Below, in pieces: positions 34,095 through 43,228 of a stretch of DNA of 64,000 nt (positions are counted from its first letter, which is position 1; the number at the start of each line of letters is the position of its first letter). The position numbers and the translations under genes are program-made. The notes beneath the pieces were generated by a model, which made no database searches, had not been told where the DNA came from, and worked only from the letters and a program-made list of their open reading frames with translations. This DNA is from Oceanimonas sp. GK1 (GTDB taxonomy: Bacteria > Pseudomonadota > Gammaproteobacteria > Enterobacterales > Aeromonadaceae): NCBI RefSeq assembly GCF_000243075.1, contig NC_016745.1:1753001-1817000 (forward strand), read 5' to 3'.

Positions 34095-37000
34095 TCAGAC
34101 GCTCTTCAGTATGGGACGAGTGGGCCTGGCCGGCGGCGTCAGTGCACGCTCCAGCTCGTCGGCCAGTCGCCGGTGCAGGGCCCGCAGTTCAGCCAGGCCC
34201 TGGCGCGCCGCTTGCCCCTGGCCGTCGCACTGCCATTGCTGCAACTGTGCCGCCTGCTCGTGCAGTTGCTGATGCAGCCCGGCCAGGGGGGCCAGGCGCC
34301 GCTGTTCCGGGGCGGCGCAATGACGGTACCAGATGCCAAAGCGACAGTGTTCGGCTTCAAGGGCGGGCCAGGGGCTGTCCGGCTGGTGCAACGCCCGGTC
34401 AATGCTATCGATCCAGGCCCGGTGCTCGATGGAGGCATACAGCAGGGGCAGCAGCGCCGGATCGACCCGGGGCAGGCCGGCCCAATGGGAGGCGGGTTTC
34501 CAGCCGGCCACCCAGCCGGGCAGTTCGGCGGCAGGCATGGGACGGGCAATGCCGTAGCCCTGTGCCAGCTCGCAGCCGATACGCAGCAGCATGTTGCCGT
34601 GCTCCACGGTTTCCACTCCTTCGGCGATCACGGTGCGGCCAAAGGCCCGGGCCAGGCTGAGCACCCCATCGAGAATGGTGAGGTCTTCCGGGTCTTCCAG
34701 AATATCGCGCACAAAGCTCTGATCGACCTTGACGATGCCGGCGGGCAATTGCTTGAGGTAGGTGAGGGAGGAATAACCGGTGCCGAAGTCGTCCAGCGAG
34801 ATGCCCAGGCCCAGCTTGCGGCACTGGCACAGGCGTTCGGAAATCTGCGCCAGATCCCCTAGGGCGCTGGTTTCCAGTATTTCCAGCTCCAGCCAGGCCG
34901 GGTCGATGTCCGGGTAATGTCCCAGCAGTTGCGTCAGTTGCGCCACAAACGCCTCCTGGCGCAGCTGGCGGGCACTCAGGTTGACGCTAACCACCAGTTT
35001 CAGGCCCTGGGCCTGCCATTCCCTGATTTGCTGCAGGGCGGCGTCGATCACCCAGTTGCCGAGCTCAATGGCGAGGGCGTGCTCTTCAATGGCGGGCAGA
35101 AAGTGGGATGGCGGCAGCAGGCCTTGTTGCGGATGCTGCCAGCGGATCAGGGCCTCGGCACCGATCACCTGGCCGGTGCGCATATTGACCTTGGGTTGGT
35201 AGTAGAGCACGAACTCGCCGTTGTGCAGGGCATGACGAATGTGCTCCAGGCTTTCGTGGTGGGTGCGCACCGAGCGATCCCGCTCGGTGTCGAACAGGTG
35301 GTAACGGTTCTTGCCGGCCAGTTTGGCCTGGTACATGGACTGATCGGCCTGGCGCAGCAACTGATCCGGATCCAGCTCCTCGGCCTGGGGATAAAAGGTC
35401 ACCCCCAGGCTGGCACTGACCTGCAGCCGAAGTCCGTCCAGGTTGACCGGACGGGCGGCGGCCTGCAGCAGGCGATCCAGCAGGGGCGTGCAATGATGGG
35501 GATCGGCCAGATCCAGCAAAATCGCCACAAACTCGTCGCCGCCCACCCGCGCCAGGGTATCGCCTTCGCGGATCACCTCCTTCATGCGTCCGGCCACCGC
35601 CACCAGCAGCTTGTCGCCGGCGGCATGACCGTGGGTGTCGTTGATGGCCTTGAAGCCGTCGAGATCGAGATAAACCACCGCCACCGCCTGCTGGTGCCGG
35701 CGGGCCTGGGCCATGGCCTGGCGCAGCCGGTCCGACAGCAGCACCCGGTTGTGCAGCCGGGTCAGCGGGTCAAAATGGGCCAGTTGCCGCAGCTGTTGTT
35801 CGCTGTCCTTGAGCAGGGTGATGTCGGTGCGAATGCCCAGCAGGCCAACAATTTCCCGGTGTTCGGGATCGTCAAAAATGGGGGTTTTCACGTCCAGGAA
35901 CACGGTGCGGCGGCCATCCTTGCCGATGATCTCCACTTCTTCCGAGCAGGGCTCCCCGGCGAGCACGCGGTTGTCGGACTCGCGCAAGACCTGGGCGGTT
36001 TCCCGGGCGAAGAACTGCTCGTCCATACAGCCCTTGAGGGTGATGCTGTTGCAGCCAAACTGCTCCAGGGCCGCCCGGTTGGCATAGATATAGCGAAAAC
36101 GGGTGTCCTTCATGTAGATAAAGGACGAGACCTGATCCAGGGCGGCGCGAAAGTGGCGGGACTGACTGTGGGCCGCCTTCAGCGCCTGCTCGGCCTGTTT
36201 GCGCCCGGTGATGTCGGTGATAACCCCAAACCAGCTGGTGGCGCCATCCGTTTCCCGCCGGGGCAGGGCGTCGCCCAGCAGCCAGCGTGGCTGATTGTCG
36301 GGGCCGTTGACCCGAAATTCGTGATGCCAGGGGTTAAGGGTGCTGGCGGAGTTGAGGATGGCCTCGGCGACTTCATCCACATCGTCCGGGTGAATGGCGT
36401 CGAACATGGCGGCGGCATTGTCCCGGGCCTGTTCCGGGGGCAGGCCAAAGAGCTGGCGAATGCCGTCGCTGGCATAGGGAAAGGTGCCCCGGCCGTTGGT
36501 CTCGAGGCGGTACTCAAACAGCATGCCGGAGACGCGGCTGGCGATGCGGTTGAGCCGCGACTGCAACCGGCTGTAGCGGTGTTCACGCAGGCTCAGCTCG
36601 CCACTCAGCTGCTCCGCCAGTGCCTCTGCCCGGGCCCGCGACGCCAGGGCCGAGCGCAGCAGCAGGAACAACAGCACACTGAGGATCAGGCCGCTGATCA
36701 GCACCAGCAGGGCGGGCCGGTGATCGATGACGGCGGCGGGGTTGGCATGATCGCTCACCAGCAGCCACTGGCGGCCGTTCACATCGATAACGCGCTGCTG
36801 CAAAAAGGGCGTGGCCAGCCCCTGGCCGTCACCATGGTGGTACAGCAGGGCGTTGGCGGAAGGGGTATTGCCGTCATAGAGGCGCAGCGTCGTCCAGGGC
36901 GCCTGCCGGTGCATCTCTTCTGCCACCATGTCCTTGACCAGCTCACCACTACGCAGCGAACCAAATACCCAGCCCAGCAGACGGCTCTGGCGGTACACCG

Positions 37001-37604
37001 GCGCAAACATCATGACGGTGGCGCCCGAATCGGCGGGGGCGGATAAGCCGGCCTTGGCCGACAGGCTGGTTTTGCCGGTCTGCTCGGCCCGCGTCATGGC
37101 GGCACCGAGCGCCGGCTTGGTCAGCAGATCCAGGCCTAAGCTGAGGTGGCCGGTGCCACTGAGGTGTTCGGTATAAAGCACATAACCGTAAGCCTCGCGC
37201 TCGCCGGGAGGCGAGATGATGGGCGCCCTGATGTGGTGTTGCTCGAGCCAGGCGCCGTGGTCATGGCGCTCCTGTTCGCGCACAAAGCGGGCAAAGCCCA
37301 GGGTTTCCATGCCGTCCAGGGCCGGGTTTGGTTGCAGTCGTTCGGCAAACCGGCGCCAGTCCTGTTCGGTGACCAGGTCGGAGGCATTGAACAGGGCGGC
37401 GCCGCTGTCCAGCACCACATCGTAGCCGCTCAGGCGCTCCCGGACGCGCAGGGCAATGCGGTCTGCCCGGTCGGCAAACTCGGTCATGGCCCGGTTTTCT
37501 TCGTTCTTGGCCAGGGTCAGGGCCGCCAGTGGCGTCAGCACCAGACCGCCGATGAGTACCAGCCAGGAAAGAAGAGTAAGCCTTGACGCGCTGATGGATG
37601 ACAT
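34095..37604 (-). CDS. CHASE-PAS-PAS-GGDEF-EAL-CZB cyclic-di-GMP protein
   Basis: A 1169-residue membrane sensor. It has an N-terminal TM, a CHASE-type periplasmic domain (VTEQDWRRFAERL...GYVLYTEHLSG), a second TM near residue 300 and two PAS regions. The GGDEF domain has an intact site in RVGGDEFVAILL, and the EAL domain is intact (IGAEALIRWQHP, DDFGTGYSSLTYL, KVDQSFVRDI). The last 130 residues look like a CZB zinc-binding domain: EHRAW, HCRFGIWY and GLHQQLHEQ give the His-Cys-His-His zinc set. It may therefore make or break c-di-GMP under zinc or redox control. A C-terminal CZB after EAL is uncommon. The start is the ATG at 37602-37604. Net activity is unknown. Confidence 0.87.
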   Translation of the reverse strand: MSSISASRLTLLSWLVLIGGLVLTPLAALTLAKNEENRAMTEFADRADRIALRVRERLSGYDVVLDSGAALFNASDLVTEQDWRRFAERLQPNPALDGMETLGFARFVREQERHDHGAWLEQHHIRAPIISPPGEREAYGYVLYTEHLSGTGHLSLGLDLLTKPALGAAMTRAEQTGKTSLSAKAGLSAPADSGATVMMFAPVYRQSRLLGWVFGSLRSGELVKDMVAEEMHRQAPWTTLRLYDGNTPSANALLYHHGDGQGLATPFLQQRVIDVNGRQWLLVSDHANPAAVIDHRPALLVLISGLILSVLLFLLLRSALASRARAEALAEQLSGELSLREHRYSRLQSRLNRIASRVSGMLFEYRLETNGRGTFPYASDGIRQLFGLPPEQARDNAAAMFDAIHPDDVDEVAEAILNSASTLNPWHHEFRVNGPDNQPRWLLGDALPRRETDGATSWFGVITDITGRKQAEQALKAAHSQSRHFRAALDQVSSFIYMKDTRFRYIYANRAALEQFGCNSITLKGCMDEQFFARETAQVLRESDNRVLAGEPCSEEVEIIGKDGRRTVFLDVKTPIFDDPEHREIVGLLGIRTDITLLKDSEQQLRQLAHFDPLTRLHNRVLLSDRLRQAMAQARRHQQAVAVVYLDLDGFKAINDTHGHAAGDKLLVAVAGRMKEVIREGDTLARVGGDEFVAILLDLADPHHCTPLLDRLLQAAARPVNLDGLRLQVSASLGVTFYPQAEELDPDQLLRQADQSMYQAKLAGKNRYHLFDTERDRSVRTHHESLEHIRHALHNGEFVLYYQPKVNMRTGQVIGAEALIRWQHPQQGLLPPSHFLPAIEEHALAIELGNWVIDAALQQIREWQAQGLKLVVSVNLSARQLRQEAFVAQLTQLLGHYPDIDPAWLELEILETSALGDLAQISERLCQCRKLGLGISLDDFGTGYSSLTYLKQLPAGIVKVDQSFVRDILEDPEDLTILDGVLSLARAFGRTVIAEGVETVEHGNMLLRIGCELAQGYGIARPMPAAELPGWVAGWKPASHWAGLPRVDPALLPLLYASIEHRAWIDSIDRALHQPDSPWPALEAEHCRFGIWYRHCAAPEQRRLAPLAGLHQQLHEQAAQLQQWQCDGQGQAARQGLAELRALHRRLADELERALTPPARPTRPILKSV

Positions 37605-37690
37605 GGCCCCTGCTCGTTGTTTTTATGATGGTTTTCAACAAGATTAGCAAGGGCAGCGAAAAGCGGGGACTCAACAGGATATAATTTTCA

Positions 37691-37723
37691 CCCGGAGAAG
37701 CCTGGCTGGCAGGCGTCCCCGGG
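37691..37723 (-). terminator. Imperfect terminator-like hairpin after tas
   Basis: CCCGG/CCGGG outer arms and GCCTG/CAGGC inner arms with symmetric 4-base internal loops, followed on the minus strand by an A/T-rich AAAATTATA stretch. Weak but plausible end of the tas transcript. Confidence 0.4.
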
Positions 37724-37743
37724 CGCACGGTTAACGGCGTGGA

Positions 37744-38799
37744 TCAGGGCGCCGGGTTGGCATATTGCCGGTGGATGTCGGCAATGCCCTGTTTCAGGTC
37801 ATCGGTCAGCACCACCTGGACGCTGTCGATGTTTTCCTTCAGCTGCGCCAGGCTGGTGGCGCCGATGAGGTTGCTGGTGACGAAGGGGCGGCTGTTGACG
37901 AAGGCCAGGGCCAGCTGGGTGGGAGTGAGCCCGTGCGCGTGAGCCAGGGCCACGTAGGCGCTGGTGGCGGCCCGGGAGGCGGCCCCGCTGTAGCGCTGAA
38001 AGCGGTCGTAAAGGGTCAGCCGGGCGCCGGCGGGTCGGGCCCCGTTTTCGTACTTGCCGGTGAGCATGCCAAAGGCCAGGGGTGAATAAGCCAGCAGGCC
38101 GACCCGCTCGCGCAGGGAAAACTCCGACAGACCGATTTCATAGGTGCGGTTCAGCAGGTTGTAGGGGTTCTGAATGCCCTGAATGCGCGGATAGCCATGG
38201 CGCTCCGCTTCCCGCAGGAACTGGTGTACCCCCCAGGGGGTTTCGTTGGAAAGACCGATATGGCGGATTTTGCCGGCCTTGACCAGCTCGTCGAGCACGG
38301 CCAGGGTCTCGGCAATGGGCACGGTGTCGGCCTCGGTGTCGTCGAGTTGCTCAAAGCCAAGCTGACCGAACATGTTGGTCTGGCGGTCGGGCCAGTGCAG
38401 CTGGTAGAAGTCAACGTAGTCGGTCTGCAGCCGGCGCAGGCTGTCATCCAGCGCCCGGACGATGTTGGCCCGGTCCAGCATGGGCTTGCCGTCGCGAAAG
38501 TAGGACGGGCGCTTGGGATCGTGGGCCCGGCCCACTACCTTGGTGGCCAGGATCACCTGATCGCGGTTGCCCCGGGCCGCCAGCCAGTTGCCAATCATGG
38601 TTTCGGTGGCGCCCTGAGTGTGTTCCCGGGGCGGAATGGGATAAAGCTCGGCGGTATCAATCAGGTTGATGCCCCGATCCAGGGCCAGATCGAGCTGGGC
38701 GTGGGCATCCCGTTCATCGTTCTGCTCACCCCAGGTCATGGTGCCGAGGCCAATGAGGCTGACGTCGATGTCGGTGTTGCCCAGTTTTCGGTATTGCAT
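37744..38799 (-). CDS. tas: NADP(H)-dependent aldo/keto reductase, Tas-like
   Basis: A 351-residue aldo/keto reductase of the Tas subgroup. MQYRKLGNTDIDVSLIGLGTMTWG is the N-terminus. The catalytic tetrad Asp-Tyr-Lys-His is seen in LIDTAELYP, ILATKVVG and DFYQLHWPD, and the Tas-typical PPREHTQGATE insert is present. The start is the ATG at 38797-38799. The E. coli homologue is of almost the same length; its physiological substrate is not settled. It stands alone, with heptanucleotide repeats upstream. Confidence 0.9.
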   Translation of the reverse strand: MQYRKLGNTDIDVSLIGLGTMTWGEQNDERDAHAQLDLALDRGINLIDTAELYPIPPREHTQGATETMIGNWLAARGNRDQVILATKVVGRAHDPKRPSYFRDGKPMLDRANIVRALDDSLRRLQTDYVDFYQLHWPDRQTNMFGQLGFEQLDDTEADTVPIAETLAVLDELVKAGKIRHIGLSNETPWGVHQFLREAERHGYPRIQGIQNPYNLLNRTYEIGLSEFSLRERVGLLAYSPLAFGMLTGKYENGARPAGARLTLYDRFQRYSGAASRAATSAYVALAHAHGLTPTQLALAFVNSRPFVTSNLIGATSLAQLKENIDSVQVVLTDDLKQGIADIHRQYANPAP

Positions 38800-38870
38800 G
38801 GCGCTCCCCGCAGGTTGGTTCTGTTTTTGGCCACAGCATACCAGCAACCTGTGCGGATGATCACGGTGTG

Positions 38871-38900
38871 GTAAGGGACGTGAGGGGTAAGGAGTGAGGA
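38871..38900 (+). repeat. Heptanucleotide tandem repeat, locus 1
   Basis: Units GTAAGGG, (AC), GTGAGGG, GTAAGGA, GTGAGGA. Part of a family of 7-bp repeats found at several intergenic sites here (see 48497, 49785, 53343, 61043). It lies between tas and phoX; no coding potential. Confidence 0.7.
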
Positions 38901-38902
38901 GA

Positions 38903-38923
38903 ATCGCCCCGAGCAGGGGCGAT
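38903..38923. terminator. Small hairpin downstream of phoX
   Basis: ATCGCCCC, a 5-base loop, GGGGCGAT. It follows the phoX stop on the minus strand but lacks a clear T-run. Possible weak or rho-assisted terminator. Confidence 0.4.
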
Positions 38924-38944
38924 GTATTAAGAATACGGGAGTTA

Positions 38945-40852
38945 TCAGGCCCCGATAATGCCGCCGTCTTCCCGGGTGATCATCATCACGCTGGAGCGGG
39001 GGGTACTGTTGCCACCGAACGGGAAGTGGGAGCCAGCCAGATCTTCGCCCGGGTGCTGAATGCCCACGAACAGGGTTTTCTGATCCGGGGTAAAGGCCAG
39101 CCCCGTCACTTCACAGGCGATGGGGCCGGTGAGGAAGCGCTTGATCTCGCCGGTAGCGGGATCGGCGCACAGCATCTGGTTGTTGCCCTGGCCGGCGAAA
39201 TCGCCGCTGTTGGAGTAGTTGCCGTCGGTCTGGATCCACAGCCGGCCGGCCTGGTCAAAGCCGATGCCGTCGGGGCTGTTGAACATGTTGTCGGCGGTGA
39301 TGTTGGCGGAGCCGGCATAGAGGCCCTCTGCGTGTACGGTCGGGTTGCCGGCCAGCACGAACAGATCCCAGTCAAAACCGGCGGCGGTGTGGCGGCCGCC
39401 GGCAGGGCGCCAGCGTACTATCTGGCCGTAGTGGTTTTCGGCACGGGGATTGGGGCCGCCCACCGGCTGGTTATCGTTGCCTCCCCGGTTCTTGTTGTTG
39501 GTGAGGGTGCAGAACACCACCGGCTCGCTGGAGTGAGCAGCCACCCATTCGGGCCGGTCCATGGTGGTGGCACCCACCTGGGTGGCGGCCAGACGGGCGT
39601 GAACAAGAATGTCGGCCTGGCTGGCAAAGCCGTTGTCGGCGGTGAGGCCGTTCTTGCCGTGGGTCAGCTCCAGCCACTCGCCCTGACCCTTGAGCTCACC
39701 GTCCTTGCCTGCGTGGAATTTGGCCACGTACAGGTTGCCGTCGTCCAGCAGATCCCGGTTGGCGGACGGGTCATTCGGGTTGTACTTGCCCTTGCTCACA
39801 AAGCGATACAGGTGCTCGCCGCGCTCGTCGTCGCCCAGGTACACCACCACATGGCCGCTGTCGTCTATCACCAGTTCGGCGTTTTCGTGCTTGAAGCGGC
39901 CCAGGGCGGTACGCTTCACCGGCATGGCGTCAGGATCCCTGGGATCAATTTCCACCACCCAGCCAAACCGGTTGGGCTCGTTGGGGTGCTCGGCCAGATC
40001 AAAGCGCGAGTCGTGCCGGTGCCACTGCCAGCCGGCGTCTTCCCGGCCAATGCCGTAGCGGGCCATGGCGGGGGTGATCTCGGCCTGCTGCCGGCTGCCA
40101 AAGTAACCGTTGAAGTTTTCTTCACAGGTGAGGTAGGTGCCCCAGGGGGTCATGCCGTTGGCGCAGTTATTGAAGGTGCCGAGCGCCTGCTCGCCGTGCG
40201 GGTCGGCGGCGGTTTTCAGCAAGGCATGGCCCCTGGCCGGGCCGCTGATGGCCATGGGGGTATGGGCGTGAATGCGGCGGTTGTATTTACCGTCCTTCAC
40301 CAGGCGCCAATGGCCGTTTTCCTTGTTCAGCGTCAGGATGGACACGCCGTGGGCGGCCTGGGCGCATTTAACGTCATCGGCGGTCATGGCCTTGCCCTGG
40401 TGGGGAAACATCAGCTCGTAGTTACAGTATTCGTTGTTCACCGCCAGAATGGCGGTGTGGTCGTCGATGGCAAAGAAGCTCATGCCGTCGTTGTTGTCGC
40501 CAAACTGGCCGGTCTGGGCCTCGGCGCTGTTGCCGGACTCATTAAATTCGGGCACGCTGGTGAACAGGGCGTCGCCCCAGGATACCAGCCGCTCTACCTG
40601 GTAGCCGGTGGGCACGATAATGGTGTCCTGAGTGCTGGCGGGTACGGCGTCAAACCCCAGCAGCGCACTGCCCCGCGTGGCGGCCGCCACGGCCCGGGAA
40701 AGGGGGGAGGCGGTAAAAAAGGCGGCGGCGCCGAGGGCAGCAGCACCACCGAGAAAACGGCGGCGGCTCAGGCTTTTTTCCACCAGCCGGGTAAATTCGG
40801 GCACCTGGTGGCGGGGATGGTTCAGCTCGTCCTGACGTTCAAAGCGACTCAT
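38945..40852 (-). CDS. phoX: PhoX-family alkaline phosphatase (DUF839), Tat-exported
   Basis: A 635-residue periplasmic phosphatase of the PhoX family. The Tat signal is SRRRFLGGAAALGAAAFF (residues about 29-46). Family segments include ALNNEYCNYE-like NNEYCNYELMF, CANGMTPWGTYLTCEENFNGYF, HARLAATQVGATTMDRPEW and the C-terminal SPDGIGFDQAGRLWIQTDG. PhoX enzymes use calcium/iron sites to remove phosphate from organic esters during phosphate starvation. A three-repeat Pho box sits 63-91 bp upstream of the start, supporting PhoB control. It is monocistronic. Confidence 0.92.
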   Translation of the reverse strand: MSRFERQDELNHPRHQVPEFTRLVEKSLSRRRFLGGAAALGAAAFFTASPLSRAVAAATRGSALLGFDAVPASTQDTIIVPTGYQVERLVSWGDALFTSVPEFNESGNSAEAQTGQFGDNNDGMSFFAIDDHTAILAVNNEYCNYELMFPHQGKAMTADDVKCAQAAHGVSILTLNKENGHWRLVKDGKYNRRIHAHTPMAISGPARGHALLKTAADPHGEQALGTFNNCANGMTPWGTYLTCEENFNGYFGSRQQAEITPAMARYGIGREDAGWQWHRHDSRFDLAEHPNEPNRFGWVVEIDPRDPDAMPVKRTALGRFKHENAELVIDDSGHVVVYLGDDERGEHLYRFVSKGKYNPNDPSANRDLLDDGNLYVAKFHAGKDGELKGQGEWLELTHGKNGLTADNGFASQADILVHARLAATQVGATTMDRPEWVAAHSSEPVVFCTLTNNKNRGGNDNQPVGGPNPRAENHYGQIVRWRPAGGRHTAAGFDWDLFVLAGNPTVHAEGLYAGSANITADNMFNSPDGIGFDQAGRLWIQTDGNYSNSGDFAGQGNNQMLCADPATGEIKRFLTGPIACEVTGLAFTPDQKTLFVGIQHPGEDLAGSHFPFGGNSTPRSSVMMITREDGGIIGA

Positions 40853-40914
40853 GGTTAATTATCCTTTGCTCACAGCATGTTGGAGATGTTGCAGGGGTAT
40901 GCTGAGGGCAGAGG

Positions 40915-40943
40915 ATGACGGTGTGATAACAACAAGATGACAG
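40915..40943 (-). promoter_or_regulatory. Pho box (PhoB-binding site) upstream of phoX
   Basis: Read on the minus strand: CTGTCAT, CTTG, TTGTTAT, CACA, CCGTCAT. These are three 7-bp repeats spaced by exactly 4 bp, the architecture of PhoB sites (consensus CTGTCAT-N4-repeat). It lies 63-91 bp before the phoX ATG. Confidence 0.85.
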
Positions 40944-40952
40944 GGAAAAGAC

Positions 40953-41297
40953 ATGAATACCCGGACCGCCGACGTGCTGGCGAAAAGCATTATTTCCATT
41001 CAGGCGGCGCTGATCCCGGTGCTGCTGCTGGCCGGCGCCTGGCTGACCCAGCAAGGGGCGGCAGCGCAAGGCGACGCCCTGGGCGGCCCCTGGCTGTGGC
41101 CGGTGCTGTTGCTGATGTGTGTGGCCTGGTTCTGGCTGTGCCGCCGGGCCTGGCTGGGGTATTTATCGAGTGAGGGCATGGGCCGGCAGTGGCCCTTCTG
41201 GGTGCTGGTGGCGGTGCAGTTGCCGTCCTTTCCGTTGGGCACCCTGATGGGCGCCGGGCTGATCTACCTGAAACTGCGGTACCATCCCCGTCAGTAA
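40953..41297 (+). CDS. Small inner-membrane protein, unknown function
   Basis: A 114-residue protein with three hydrophobic segments (about 14-32, 47-65 and 80-103) and short polar loops; C-terminal RYHPRQ. AGGGA lies before the ATG at 40953. I recognise no family. The start codon is 10 bp from the Pho box on the other strand, so its own promoter must overlap the phoX control region, and shared regulation is possible. A strong terminator follows. GC content and codon use are like the neighbours. Confidence 0.75.
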   Translation: MNTRTADVLAKSIISIQAALIPVLLLAGAWLTQQGAAAQGDALGGPWLWPVLLLMCVAWFWLCRRAWLGYLSSEGMGRQWPFWVLVAVQLPSFPLGTLMGAGLIYLKLRYHPRQ

Positions 41298-41333
41298 CAC
41301 CAAAAAGGCAGCCTGCCGGCTGCCTTTTTGGTG
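41298..41333. terminator. Strong bidirectional terminator
   Basis: A perfect 16-bp stem, CACCAAAAAGGCAGCC / GGCTGCCTTTTTGGTG with loop TGCC. Symmetric A/T tracts let it terminate both the small membrane gene and the convergent glycine-zipper gene ending at 41346. Confidence 0.92.
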
Positions 41334-41345
41334 ATTGCGCAATAC

Positions 41346-41789
41346 TCAGTCATCCCAGTCGTGGCGATGCTTGCGGTGGCGTTTTTTCTTGCCGTGGTAA
41401 TGGTGATGATGCACTTCCTGGCGGTGGCCGTCACCGGAGCGGGCGCCCAGGGCCGAGCCGGCGGCGCCGCCCACACCGGCGCCGATCAGCTGACCGCTGT
41501 CGCCGCCCATGTTTTTGCCCAGCGCCGCGCCCCCCAGGGCTCCTACGGCGCCGCCCAGGGCGGCTTCGTTCTTGTTGCCACGGTTGGCGGTGGCGGCACC
41601 GCCGGCGGCGGCGCCCAGGGCAGCTCCCACCAGGGCGCCGGTATCGCCTCCCATCTGTTTGCCCAGCAGGGCACCGGCGGTGCCGCCGGCGCCGCCTCCG
41701 ATAATGGTGTTGAGGGTTTCACCGGCAGAAGCCGTGTTAATGCCGAACAGCATCGGCAGCAGCAGGGTGGCAAGGCTCTTTTTAAACAT
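41346..41789 (-). CDS. Exported glycine-zipper protein with His/Lys-rich tail
   Basis: A 147-residue protein with signal peptide MFKKSLATLLLPMLFG...ASA. The mature part is made of glycine-zipper repeats (GGGAGGTAGALLGKQMGGD; ALGAAAGGAA; GGAVGALGGAALGKNMGGD; GAGVGGAAGSALGA) that can form packed membrane hairpins. The end is VHHHHYHGKKKRHRKHRHDWDD-type, a dense His/Lys/Arg cluster that might bind metal or nucleic acid. It resembles Rick_17kDa/YMGG-type outer-membrane glycine-zipper proteins. No lipobox is present. The start is the ATG at 41787-41789. Function unknown. Confidence 0.75.
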   Translation of the reverse strand: MFKKSLATLLLPMLFGINTASAGETLNTIIGGGAGGTAGALLGKQMGGDTGALVGAALGAAAGGAATANRGNKNEAALGGAVGALGGAALGKNMGGDSGQLIGAGVGGAAGSALGARSGDGHRQEVHHHHYHGKKKRHRKHRHDWDD

Positions 41790-41981
41790 GGCGGTATCAC
41801 TCGGCAATTGAACTTGCCGGGAACGATAGCGCCTTTTTTCAGGATGGGAAGAGGGGCACCGTCAGGGGAAGAGGGCACCATTTGAGTTTTTATGGTTGCT
41901 AAGTTTTTGTTTTATATTGGGTATTTTTTGTTTTCCCGGCTGAGGGGCGACCAAAGCTGACCGACAGCTCCTGACCCATGC

Positions 41982-43088
41982 TCAGGGATTGGCGACCCAC
42001 ACCAGGGTCCGCAGGCCACCCTGGCCGTAGCGGGCCAGTCTGTCAAAGCGCTCCCGGGCGATGGGCAGGTACTGCTTGTCGACCGGACTTTCTCCCGCCG
42101 CTTCGTCGATATCCGGGTCGTGAATATAAACGAATTCCTTGTCCATGGCGCAGACCAGCACCCAGTGGGGGGCCTTGCGCCCGTCCAGGTGGTAGGTGCT
42201 GATCAGCACCAAAGGCAGCCGGCCCGCGCTCAGGCCCTGCTCCAGCTGCGCCAGGGTGAAATGCTCATGGCGGGGACGAATGCCCGCCTGGGCCAGGTTG
42301 GCCAGAAACTGCCGGTGTACCCGCTCCAGCACCTGTTTTTTGTCCGGGCTGCGCACACTGCTGACAAACAAGGGGCCGTCCTGGTTGAGTACCAGCTCCA
42401 CTCCAAAGCCGCGACGGTGGGCCGCCAGTGCCAGGCCGTGGGGGCCGCAGCCGCCGTGACCCTGGGTCATGAAAATGGTGGTGGCCTCGCGCCACAGTTG
42501 CAGCTCCAGATCCGGCTCGGGGGCATGGTGGGGATCCAGGCCGCTCAGGGCCATCATCAGTGAGGCCGGGCCGCAGGTGAACTCGGTGGTCTGGCGGTAA
42601 TAGGGCACGGTGCGGGCGCCGGCCAGGGGATGGTAGTGATGAATGCGCTTCTGGTAGCGCAGGGCGCTTTCATGATCTTCGTAATAATCGTGGTAGATAC
42701 CGAACTGGCGATAGCCGAGGCGCTGATAGAGATTTTGTGCGGCGATGTTGTCGGTGCGCACTTCCAGGCGCATAAACACGGCGCGGCGTTGTTGTGCCGC
42801 GGTTTCGGCGCCTTCCAGCAGGGTCCGGCCCAGCCCCAGGCCTCGGGCCTCGGGGGATACCGCGATGGAGTAGATACGCGCCAGCTGGGTATTGCGCCGA
42901 AACAGCACCAGCACATAACCCAGCAGCCGGTCGTTCAGCTCGGCCACCAGCAGCACATCCTGGGAATGCTCGATAAAGCGCAGGAAACTGCGCCGGCTGA
43001 TGCGATCCTGGCTGAAACAGTGCGCTTCCAGGGTCAGCAGGGCATCAAGATCGGAGCGCAGGGCGGCGCGAACAACAGGCGCGGACAT
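41982..43088 (-). CDS. GNAT acetyltransferase fused to C39-like peptidase
   Basis: A 368-residue fusion. Residues about 1-150 are a RimI-like GNAT domain with IYSIAVSPEARGLGLGRTLLEG (acetyl-CoA loop) and LYQRLGYRQFGIYHDYY. Residues about 160-368 are a papain-like peptidase C39 domain with the catalytic Cys in TTEFTCGPASLMMAL and the His in KAPHWVLVCAMD, then HDPDIDEAAG. It is divergent from an RLAN/ATP-grasp ligase gene, 140 bp apart. This pair has been predicted from comparative genomics to make and process peptide-like modifications. Substrates are unknown. The start is the ATG at 43086-43088. Confidence 0.83.
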   Translation of the reverse strand: MSAPVVRAALRSDLDALLTLEAHCFSQDRISRRSFLRFIEHSQDVLLVAELNDRLLGYVLVLFRRNTQLARIYSIAVSPEARGLGLGRTLLEGAETAAQQRRAVFMRLEVRTDNIAAQNLYQRLGYRQFGIYHDYYEDHESALRYQKRIHHYHPLAGARTVPYYRQTTEFTCGPASLMMALSGLDPHHAPEPDLELQLWREATTIFMTQGHGGCGPHGLALAAHRRGFGVELVLNQDGPLFVSSVRSPDKKQVLERVHRQFLANLAQAGIRPRHEHFTLAQLEQGLSAGRLPLVLISTYHLDGRKAPHWVLVCAMDKEFVYIHDPDIDEAAGESPVDKQYLPIARERFDRLARYGQGGLRTLVWVANP

Positions 43089-43228
43089 AGGGCACCCGAA
43101 AACAGGGGGAAGATGCTTCAACATACGATAATTTGGGGGGCTCAGCGAGAAAATTTCGCTGCACCGGGCGGCCTTTGGGCCTACATTAGGAAACCACGAC
43201 AACCCCTTTGACAGCAACGGACGGTTTC

